Source: Synechococcales cyanobacterium PMM_0083 (GTDB lineage Bacteria > Cyanobacteriota > Cyanobacteriia > Leptolyngbyales > Leptolyngbyaceae). Taken from it: DNA of 39,031 nt. The stretch spans positions 1 through 39,031 of the forward strand of contig CASBQE010000337.1 of the NCBI GenBank assembly GCA_949127665.1, read 5' to 3'. Below, one piece after another: positions 31,809 to 39,031 of the stretch. The stretch's first letter is position 1. Each line of letters starts with the position of its first letter. The translations under genes were made by a program, and so were the position numbers. The notes beneath the pieces are model-generated. The model did not search any database. It had not been told where the DNA came from and saw nothing but the letters and a program-made list of their open reading frames with translations.

Positions 31809-32215
31809 GGATGCTTCAGTCTAACTACACCCGCTATTCTACCGCCTTACTTCCCAAGCCTTTTCATTCATGTTGGGTGTCTCTCCCTAGGAGGTTGCTT
31901 TTTTTTAGGAATTATTATAAATATTCCCATGATTTCAAGTTCTCGAAAGGCGGTATTGATAGGATTGAGATATGCTTTGTTACAGAGTTTCTGATTGTGG
32001 GCATGTTAGATAAGAGAGTGCATCCTGACCAGTCATCACAGTCCATGAATATATAGAGGTATTCATCACTGCTTGAAGCCGAAACGCGAAAGCTTTAGTG
32101 ATTCTTTATGGGACTACTGCAAGAATGCCACCCCAATTTGGGGTTCGCGTTTGGATAATGGAAAGTAGTGTAACTAAATGTCCTCAGCAGTTGAAATTAG
32201 AGCGAGTGAAGCTGA

Positions 32216-33835
32216 ATGAGCTACTGCTTAAATCCAGCCTGTCCTAGTCCTGAAAATCTGACCCACACTGAATCTTGTCAGGCTTGTGGTTATAAGTTGC
32301 TGTTGCGCGATCGCTACCGCATTATTCAAGCCCTTGGGCAAGGTGGCTTTGGTGCAACGTTTTTGGCAACCAATGAAAGTCTTCCGGGTAAACCAAGCTG
32401 TGTGATTAAGCAACTGCGCCCCAATGCCACGGCTCCTCATGTGATGGAAATGGCACGAGAGCTTTTTGCACGAGAAGCTACGACTCTTGGCAGAATTGGT
32501 AATCATCCACAAATTCCTTCTTTACTGGATTACTTTGAAGAAGGCTCAATTTTTTATCTCATCCAAGAATATGTGAGTGGACTAACCCTCCAGCAAGAGA
32601 TTAAAGCATCTGGTCCGCGGAGCGAAAACCAGGTAAAAACGTTTCTCAGTGAAATTCTGATCATTTTGGATCATGTTCATGGAAACCAGGTGATTCACCG
32701 CGATATTAAACCTGCCAACATGATTCGACGAAACCAGGATCAGAAATTGGTGCTAATTGATTTTGGGGCGGTGAAAAACCAAGATCCTCAGCAAAATAGT
32801 GCATCCGACCAAACAGCGTTGACTTCCTACGCGATCGGCACTCCTGGCTTTGCCCCTCCCGAACAAATGGCAATGCGTCCTGTTCCTGCTAGCGATATTT
32901 ATGCTCTTGGGGTGACTTGTATTTATTTGCTAACTGGTAAGTCTCCTAAAGATCTGGATTATGATCCTGCAACAGGCGAAATGCTCTGGCAGAAGTATAT
33001 TACTGTTAGTGATCATTTTCAAGCGGTGCTGATCAAGATGCTTGAAATTTCAGTCAAGCAACGCTATCGGACAGCGATGGATGTGTTTCGGGATCTGGAT
33101 TTAGAAGACCATTTGGAAACGTTGGAAAATAGTCTGACTTCAATCAAACCGGGTGCCAATAATGGACGTAAAAATTCTGATTACCGAGGTGCAGATTCGA
33201 TCGCATCAAGGGGATCGCCCTATGCTCGGCAGGCAATGGGCATTCGGACGAGACAACAACACCGCCCTGATTCTACTAATCTTCAGTCTGGCTTTAGCCG
33301 TGGACGACTTGCAGATTCAGACCGTTTAAATTCTGGCATTGGTTCTAGAGGTAAAAATTCTGCTGGAAAAGGGCGAGACAACTCAAACGAAAAGAAACCT
33401 CCCTTACGGTTAGATGCGGAAGGACTTCAAAACTATTACGCCAAGGGCAAACGGGATTTCGCAAGTCACGATTTGCGATCGCTCTCACTCATAAAAGCAA
33501 ACCTGGAAGGGGCAAACTTTCATCAGGCAAACCTTAGCAAAATCAACTTGCAAGGTGCCAACCTATTCAACGCTGATTTTGGCAAAGCAACTCTAAATCA
33601 AGCCAATCTGCGCGATGCCAACTTGGGTAAAGCTTATATGAGTAACGCTGACTTGGAAGGGGCTGATCTTCGTGGAGCAGATCTAAGCGGCGCTTACTTG
33701 CTAAATGCCAATCTACGGGGTGCCAATTTGTGCGGCACAAACCTGTCGAGTGCTAAGGTGACCGAAGAACAGTTGGCAACGGCGCGGATTAATTGGATGA
33801 CTACCCGACCCAACGGCAAGCGTGGCATTTGGTAA
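32216..33835 (+). CDS. Serine/threonine protein kinase with N-terminal Cys motif and C-terminal pentapeptide repeats (SpkB-like)
   Basis: CLNPACPSPENLTHTESCQACG; LGQGGFGATFLA; VIHRDIKPANMI; DFGAVK; GTPGFAPPEQ; then A(N/D)LxxANLxGA repeats. Confidence 0.93.
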   Translation: MSYCLNPACPSPENLTHTESCQACGYKLLLRDRYRIIQALGQGGFGATFLATNESLPGKPSCVIKQLRPNATAPHVMEMARELFAREATTLGRIGNHPQIPSLLDYFEEGSIFYLIQEYVSGLTLQQEIKASGPRSENQVKTFLSEILIILDHVHGNQVIHRDIKPANMIRRNQDQKLVLIDFGAVKNQDPQQNSASDQTALTSYAIGTPGFAPPEQMAMRPVPASDIYALGVTCIYLLTGKSPKDLDYDPATGEMLWQKYITVSDHFQAVLIKMLEISVKQRYRTAMDVFRDLDLEDHLETLENSLTSIKPGANNGRKNSDYRGADSIASRGSPYARQAMGIRTRQQHRPDSTNLQSGFSRGRLADSDRLNSGIGSRGKNSAGKGRDNSNEKKPPLRLDAEGLQNYYAKGKRDFASHDLRSLSLIKANLEGANFHQANLSKINLQGANLFNADFGKATLNQANLRDANLGKAYMSNADLEGADLRGADLSGAYLLNANLRGANLCGTNLSSAKVTEEQLATARINWMTTRPNGKRGIW

Positions 33836-33872
33836 TTCCCCAGTGCGCTTGATGTTTGAGTTTTTTAAAGCA

Positions 33873-33910
33873 GGAAGGCTTGAACAGGGTGAAATTTTTC
33901 AAGCCTTTCC
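33873..33910 (+). terminator. Candidate terminator hairpin after the kinase gene
   Basis: GGAAGGCTTGAA ... TTCAAGCCTTTCC (12-13 bp stem with one bulge) about 40 nt after the stop; following T-tract is short (GGATTTTG). Confidence 0.5.
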
Positions 33911-34151
33911 GTTAGGATTTTGTCCCAGACTCTAAAACTTTTTAGGAGGTTCAAACTATCAGAAACTCGTGCCGCAAACAATAGACTTCTCTCAAGCCAA
34001 CTCATCCTGGATCTTGTGGCGGTCTTCTCTGGCTGATCCACTCGCCGTTTTACGAATTTTTCTCTCCTCTGTGCAAACTCCTAAAAGCTGGCGCGGCAGA
34101 ATCTACGAGGGATGAGCCAAATTTTATGCTCTAGCTTTTTCTGGAATGTTC

Positions 34152-34625
34152 CTATTTGCGGTTCACATTGCGAATCAGCCAATAGCTTGCAGACAAAGCA
34201 AAAATCGCGATCGCCAGCGCAATTAAATCCATTGCCGTTTTCTTTTCTAGGTCGAGAATAATAATTTTTCGAGCCACCGCAATTAAGGATGTCACAATTA
34301 CTAGCTCAACTTGAATTACGTGCTTTTTGAGGTAGGCAGTAATATTTTCTAAAATTTCTAGGGCAATCAGAATATTAAGAAACAATCCAAAAACTGCAAA
34401 TAAGCTGGTATTAAATTTTGTAATATCCGGTGAGAATAGTTCTGGAATCAGAAAGTCGCGGACTAAAAAAATACAAAAATCATAAATAGAAACCAGAATC
34501 ACCAATACCATCGCGATCGACAAAAACTTAGAAACAAACGCCTCAACTTGCTCCAGATGATGAATAAAGTTCTCGTCTTTGAAAGCTTCTCGAATTTGTC
34601 TAAAAAATCGGTTTAAGAATCTCAT
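34152..34625 (-). CDS. PsiE-like (phosphate-starvation-inducible) small membrane protein
   Basis: Several TM segments: FLSIAMVLVILVSIYDFCIFLVRDFL, SLFAVFGLFLNILIALEILENITAYLKKHVIQVELVIVTSLIAVARKIIIL; start trimmed to MRFLNRFF. Confidence 0.8.
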   Translation of the reverse strand: MRFLNRFFRQIREAFKDENFIHHLEQVEAFVSKFLSIAMVLVILVSIYDFCIFLVRDFLIPELFSPDITKFNTSLFAVFGLFLNILIALEILENITAYLKKHVIQVELVIVTSLIAVARKIIILDLEKKTAMDLIALAIAIFALSASYWLIRNVNRK

Positions 34626-34813
34626 TGCCTTTCGTGTAAACAAATTCAGCCGAGGTGAGCATACTCGACTGTGCAGAACTAATCCAATCAATTTGTTGAA
34701 TTCGTAGCGATCGCTGGGGCTTTCTATCCCATAGGATGAATGAGCAATCGTGGCTTTGTTTCAGCCTATTTGCATAATTCCGATCCTTCTGCACATTTAA
34801 ACCTGCAATAACT

Positions 34814-35305
34814 ATGACAGACCTGGGAAACAATTTAAGTAAACTGCTCCAGCCGATCGCCGATTGGTTTAGTGGCTTAGGCGTTCCTGAGCCGATTGTA
34901 CATTGGGGGCATCCTGCCATGATGGGCATTGTAGTGGTGGTTTTGGGTAGCTACGTCGCCTACGCGGGTTGGCGTGGACGGCTGGCTGAGGATAAAGACC
35001 TTGCCCTAAAAAATCGCGCTGATCATCGCAAACTAGCGCCGCTGATGACCTTGTTTCTCACCTTGGGCTACACGGGCGGTATTCTGTCCCTCGTGATGCA
35101 GGGCAAGCCAATCATGGAAAGCCCCCATTTCTGGACAGGCTCCATTGCGCTGTTATTGCTGTGGAGCAACGGGCTGATTTCCTTATCTGGGTTTGGCGGC
35201 GGCAAACCAGTGCTGCGGATGACCCACGCCTACATTGGCACCGTGATTATGCTGCTGCTGGTTGTTCACGCGGCGTTTGGCTTAAAACTGGGACTCTCAA
35301 TTTAA
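34814..35305 (+). CDS. DUF4079-type membrane protein
   Basis: HPAMMGIVVVVLGSYVAYAGWRGR ... HRKLAPLMTLFLTLGYTGGILSLVMQGKPIMESPHFWTGS ... RMTHAYIGTVIMLLLVVHAAFGLKLG. Confidence 0.8.
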   Translation: MTDLGNNLSKLLQPIADWFSGLGVPEPIVHWGHPAMMGIVVVVLGSYVAYAGWRGRLAEDKDLALKNRADHRKLAPLMTLFLTLGYTGGILSLVMQGKPIMESPHFWTGSIALLLLWSNGLISLSGFGGGKPVLRMTHAYIGTVIMLLLVVHAAFGLKLGLSI

Positions 35306-35346
35306 TTTCTTCAATTTGTCCCAGTAGATGGGCACTCTAACGAAAG

Positions 35347-35373
35347 CCTGAAGCTTTGTCTTAAGGTTTTTTT
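35347..35373 (+). terminator. Weak candidate terminator between the DUF4079 gene and comEC
   Basis: CCTGAAG CTTTGT CTTAAGG (7-bp stem, one mismatch) followed by seven T. Confidence 0.35.
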
Positions 35374-35393
35374 GTTGTGCTGAGGGTGCTTTC

Positions 35394-37604
35394 ATGGGTT
35401 CTGTTCAGGCGATCGCGGGTTGTTTGGCATACATTTTAGGATTACTCGCTACGGCGCATTCTTGGGGTGGATGGGTGCTGTTGATCGGGTCAGTGATCAT
35501 CGGGCTAGCGATTCGGCGAGTGTGGCGCGGGGCACCCAAGTTTCAAGTGTGGCTGATGGCAGGCGCGATCGCCCTAGCGGCAACGTTCTATTTTCAAGCC
35601 CGGATTCCTTATCCTGCCGCAAATGATGTCAGCCAACTCGCAACACCCGACTCATCGCTCAATGTGCTTGTGGAAGGACGAGTCATAAGCCTGCCGCGCC
35701 TGACCCGCAGCCAAAAATCACAGTTTTGGTTAGAGGCAAAACAGATCGCCCCGATTGGCGAGGGCAAACCTGTCAGCGGCAGACTTTACGTCACAGTGCC
35801 ACCCGATCAGGCAAAAGACCTGCATCCGGGGCAAATTGTCGGCGTAGATGGGGCGCTCTACTTGCCCAAATCCGCCACCAATCCGGGTGGTTTCAACTTT
35901 AAGGATTATTTGCAGCAAGAGGGCAGCTTTGCCGGATTGCGCGGAACACAGGTCAGTGTGTTAAAGCCCTCGACGGGTTGGGGCTGGTGGCAAGTGCAGC
36001 AACGAATTGCGCGATCGCAGCTTTTGGGGGCTGGCAATCCTGAAGGCGCATTGATTAGCTCAATGGTATTGGGCAGTAAAGCGGTGGATCTGCCCTACGA
36101 CGTGAAAGATGCCTTTGTGCGCGTCGGTCTTGCCCATGCGCTAGCGGCTTCTGGCTTCCAAACCTCGCTAATTTTGGGCGTAGTACTGGCGTTAACCCGG
36201 CGATTTTCTGAGCGAGTACAGTTTGTGGCAGGCACGGTTTCTCTTGCCAGTTTTGTCGGGTTGGCAGGATTGCAGCCTGCGGTGCTGAGGGCAGCAATCA
36301 TGGGGTTTGGCGGTCTAATCGCGCTGGTGCTGGGTCGGAAAGTGAAGCCGCTGGGTTCGATGCTGCTGACGGCGACATTGTTGCTGGTGATCAATCCCCA
36401 ATGGATTTGGAATTTGGGCTTTCAGCTTAGCTTTCTTGCCACCCTGGGGCTGTTGGTGACGGTGCCATCATTGACCAAAAAATTGGACTGGTTGCCTAGC
36501 GCGATCGCTCCTCTGATCGCCGTTCCCATTGCTGCCTATTTGTGGACATTGCCCCTCCAGCTTGGGGCGTTTGGGGTACTCTCGCCTTACAGCATTCCGG
36601 TTAACATTCTCACGTCACCGTTTATCTCGCTGATCAGCCTGGGCGGTATGGCGAGTGCATTGGCATCGCTGATTTGGTCACCCGCCGGAAGTGCGCTGGC
36701 ATTACTGCTGAAATATCCCACTTACTGGTTAATCGCGATCGTCAATGGGTTTGCTCAGCTTCCCGGCAATGGGTTCGCGGTAGGCACCATTTCGACGCTG
36801 ACGGTGATTGGGCTGTATGCGCTGCTGGGATTGGCGACCGTGCATCCTTTTTGGCAACGCCGCTGGTGGATCGCGCTGGCGTTGGGTGTAGTTGTAACGC
36901 TGATTCCTCTGGGGCTGGGAGCCAATCTGATGCAGGTGACCGTGCTGGCAACCGATCGCGATCCGGTGATGGTGATTCGAGATCGCGGACGAGTTGTGAT
37001 TGTCAACAGCAATGATGAAAAGACCGTGCAATTTACGCTGTTGCCATTTCTGCAAAAGGTAGGCGTTAACCAAATTCACTTGGCGATCGCATTGAATGCC
37101 ACTGCTCCCATGAACGGCTGGCAAACACTCGTTGAAAAAATCCCGATCAAAACGCTGGTGGCATCCTCTAGCCTGCCGTCGTCGCCAGCCGCTGATCACA
37201 CGCCATCCAAAATCTTGCCGTTCAATCAAGGGGTGCAATTGGGCGCGATGCAGATCCGGCTACTTCAAGCAGAACCAAATCTAGTCGCCCAACTGACGCT
37301 TGGCGATCAAACTTGGCTTTGGCTGGGGAATTTGAATATTAATGAACAGGAAGCTCTGCTTCAAACCAACATTCCCACTGCCCAAGTGATCCTTTGGTCG
37401 AACGCCTCTCTCAGTCCGGCACTGGTTGAAAAGGTGCGCCCCAAAGCCGCGATCGCTTCCGGCAAAGGTGTTAATCCCGAAACCATCGCCTACCTCAAAC
37501 AGCAAAGCATTTCCCTCTACCAAACCAATCAGGATGGCGGCGTTCAATGGACTCCTACTAGTGGCTTCAACATTACCTCAGACTCCAATTCCTCAGCGTT
37601 TTAA
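35394..37604 (+). CDS. comEC: ComEC/Rec2-family DNA uptake channel protein
   Basis: DUF4131-like N-terminus, then competence domain VRVGLAHALAASGFQTSLILGVVLALTRRF ... LSFLATLGLLVTVPSL ... SPYSIPVNILTSPFISLISLGGM; divergent C-terminal domain. Confidence 0.87.
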   Translation: MGSVQAIAGCLAYILGLLATAHSWGGWVLLIGSVIIGLAIRRVWRGAPKFQVWLMAGAIALAATFYFQARIPYPAANDVSQLATPDSSLNVLVEGRVISLPRLTRSQKSQFWLEAKQIAPIGEGKPVSGRLYVTVPPDQAKDLHPGQIVGVDGALYLPKSATNPGGFNFKDYLQQEGSFAGLRGTQVSVLKPSTGWGWWQVQQRIARSQLLGAGNPEGALISSMVLGSKAVDLPYDVKDAFVRVGLAHALAASGFQTSLILGVVLALTRRFSERVQFVAGTVSLASFVGLAGLQPAVLRAAIMGFGGLIALVLGRKVKPLGSMLLTATLLLVINPQWIWNLGFQLSFLATLGLLVTVPSLTKKLDWLPSAIAPLIAVPIAAYLWTLPLQLGAFGVLSPYSIPVNILTSPFISLISLGGMASALASLIWSPAGSALALLLKYPTYWLIAIVNGFAQLPGNGFAVGTISTLTVIGLYALLGLATVHPFWQRRWWIALALGVVVTLIPLGLGANLMQVTVLATDRDPVMVIRDRGRVVIVNSNDEKTVQFTLLPFLQKVGVNQIHLAIALNATAPMNGWQTLVEKIPIKTLVASSSLPSSPAADHTPSKILPFNQGVQLGAMQIRLLQAEPNLVAQLTLGDQTWLWLGNLNINEQEALLQTNIPTAQVILWSNASLSPALVEKVRPKAAIASGKGVNPETIAYLKQQSISLYQTNQDGGVQWTPTSGFNITSDSNSSAF

Positions 37605-37677
37605 CAACCAACATTGCTGTTATTGTCATCCTAAATCTGAAAGCGATCGCTGGATATAAGATGGTAGGATCATCGAT

Positions 37678-37762
37678 GGAGAGGTGGCAGAGTGGTTGAA
37701 CGCGCTTGACTCGAAATCAAGTTTGGGGTAACTCAACGGGGGTTCGAATCCCCCCCTCTCCG
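37678..37762 (+). tRNA. tRNA-Ser (anticodon CGA)
   Basis: GGAGAGG...CCTCTCC acceptor stem, CTTGA-CTCGAAA-TCAAG anticodon arm (CGA at 37712-37714), long variable arm, GGTTCGAATCC T-arm; class II tRNA. Confidence 0.95.
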
Positions 37763-39031
37763 TTCACATTGCTGCATTAGATAAGTTGCGATGCGCTGAG
37801 CGGCACCCGGAGCGCCCATACGATGGCGACCATTTTCAGCAATATGCTCTAGCCGTTCAGGATTTTGCAAAACGGATTGCAGCGCCTCAGCAACTTGGGC
37901 AGGATGTTGCACAAAAATGAGCGATCGCCCCAGTAAGCGAGTTTGGGCTTCCGCGAATTTTGGCGTAAATTGAGGTCCCTTCCCTGCCAGGGTAATCGCA
38001 GGCTTGCCTAACCCCACGAATTGCTCGGTGGCGGTGCCTGCCATGGCGATCGCGCAGTCTGATTGCTGCAAACAGTCGGCAAATGCTTGTTGAGACACGA
38101 CGAGCGTTGCTTTTCCCTGTTGATACCATTGGGCGGCGGCATCAGGGAAGTGGCGACTTGCAGAAATGCCGACAGCGGAAACAAGCGACCATCCTTGAGT
38201 TTCCAAATCGTCATGCAGCGGCTCTAGATGAACCGTAGGCGCGATCGCTGCCAAAAATAGCAGTGATTTAGTAGTGAAAGTCTCGACCACTCCGGCGACT
38301 GCCTGCAAAATATGTTGCCAGTTATCATAGGCTTCGGGCACCCGTGAACCCGGTAACAGCAGCACGTTTAACGGTGGCTGAGACGGTACCGTGGAAACAC
38401 CATCCCAACTAGAGCGGCGCAAACTCGCCGTAACCGATGCGTTATAAGCGAGCGATCGCGTTTCAGTCGGCTCTAGCCCATCCATCATTGGGTTGCCTAG
38501 ATCCAGCGCTGGCACCGCTAACTTTTGCAAAATTTGAGTGGTAAGCGTATCTCGTGGAAACACTCCCCGACAGCGATCGCGGCTCATCAACCACCGTTCC
38601 CAGGGATAGTACACCGACCCTGACCAGGCATCCAACATTTCCGCCGCAAACAGCTTCCCGTTATCATCCCGCAGATAATATTCTGATTTAGCCGTGCCAA
38701 TGAAGGTATAGGGCACTCCACTCAGCAACGCTAGCAGGAGTGGGAAAATATCTCCTACCGCTAAAATTGTGCCGCCTTGCCGTGCCCACTGCCGAATTTC
38801 CTGCAACTGCGACCAAGTAAGCTGCACCAATCCGCCCCGAAGATCTCGCGCTAGTTGGCGACTATCCATCCAAAAAAAGCCGCCCGATGGCATCGCCTTC
38901 ACCGCGCCAACTAAGGGAATCTCTGCCTGTTGATATGCCCGTCCTTCACCCACTAATGGTAAAGCCGCAATTTGAGGTGGATTTGCCTGCTCTCGTAGGG
39001 CTTGCAGCACCCGCACTGCAATGATGTCTTC
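37733..39031 (-). CDS. Lipid-A-disaccharide synthase-related (LpxB-like) glycosyltransferase, truncated at the right window edge
   Basis: Frame stays open to the window end (EDIIAVRVLQALREQ); LNVLLLPGSRVPEAYDNW, DCAIAMAGTATEQFVGLGKPAITLAGKGPQFTPKFAEAQTRLLG. Confidence 0.87.
   Translation of the reverse strand, partial: EDIIAVRVLQALREQANPPQIAALPLVGEGRAYQQAEIPLVGAVKAMPSGGFFWMDSRQLARDLRGGLVQLTWSQLQEIRQWARQGGTILAVGDIFPLLLALLSGVPYTFIGTAKSEYYLRDDNGKLFAAEMLDAWSGSVYYPWERWLMSRDRCRGVFPRDTLTTQILQKLAVPALDLGNPMMDGLEPTETRSLAYNASVTASLRRSSWDGVSTVPSQPPLNVLLLPGSRVPEAYDNWQHILQAVAGVVETFTTKSLLFLAAIAPTVHLEPLHDDLETQGWSLVSAVGISASRHFPDAAAQWYQQGKATLVVSQQAFADCLQQSDCAIAMAGTATEQFVGLGKPAITLAGKGPQFTPKFAEAQTRLLGRSLIFVQHPAQVAEALQSVLQNPERLEHIAENGRHRMGAPGAAQRIATYLMQQCERRGGDSNPR

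Noticed and set aside
32045-32066. ATGAATA...TATTCAT hairpin and CCCCAATTTGGGG (32131-32143) upstream of the kinase gene
   Set aside because: Arms of 6-7 bp in AT-rich intergenic DNA; too weak to claim as regulatory without conservation data.
33160-33400. Possible third copy of the GCGATTC...GAATCGC element in the kinase linker (GATTCGATCGCATCAAGGGGATCGCC)
   Set aside because: Only partial similarity; it lacks the GTGGAACG core and matching arms, and is more simply explained by HIP1-like GATCGC motifs.
36674-37238. Several overlapping ORFs in and opposite comEC (36674..37015 +, 36729..37238 -, 36755..37012 -)
   Set aside because: Overlapping frames created by local GC/HIP1 content; the comEC frame explains the region.
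1-39031. CRISPR arrays, prophage genes, transposases, rRNA genes, toxin-antitoxin or defence systems
   Set aside because: No regularly spaced repeats, integrase/transposase ORFs or rRNA sequence seen; the Uma2 gene alone is not evidence of a defence island.

Overview
This is a cyanobacterial chromosome segment, judged from HIP1 (GCGATCGC) saturation and from the NdhN, LdpA and BciB-type genes. Its core is a large minus-strand ribosomal-protein cluster: rplC-rplD-rplW-rplB-rpsS-rplV-rpsC-rplP-rpmC-rpsQ-rplN-rplX-rplE-rpsH-rplF-rplR-rpsE-rplO-secY-adk-infA-rpmJ-rpsM-rpsK-rpoA-rplQ-truA-rplM-rpsI-rpmE-prfA. Left of it are an S4-domain protein, an HlyD-like adaptor with a MacB-type permease, and a partial LuxR-type response regulator. 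Right of it are an R3H/AAA ATPase, ldpA, ndhN, an unknown protein, a BciB-like reductase, NUDIX, YciI and Uma2 proteins, pheT, a Ser/Thr kinase with pentapeptide repeats, a PsiE-like protein, DUF4079, ComEC, tRNA-Ser(CGA) and a partial LpxB-related gene. Most of the window is ordinary conserved genome, and I see no convincing new multi-gene system. The best second-look items are: a ~32-nt palindromic element in the same reading frame inside two unrelated genes (hlyD-like and ldpA); a 13-bp perfect inverted repeat upstream of the efflux genes; a direct plus inverted repeat cluster between ndhN and ldpA; a CDS that ends inside an antisense tRNA gene; a ComEC whose C-terminal domain appears to lack metallo-beta-lactamase motifs; and apparent HIP1 depletion across the ribosomal-protein block. 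All calls come from reading the sequence; no database search or folding was run.
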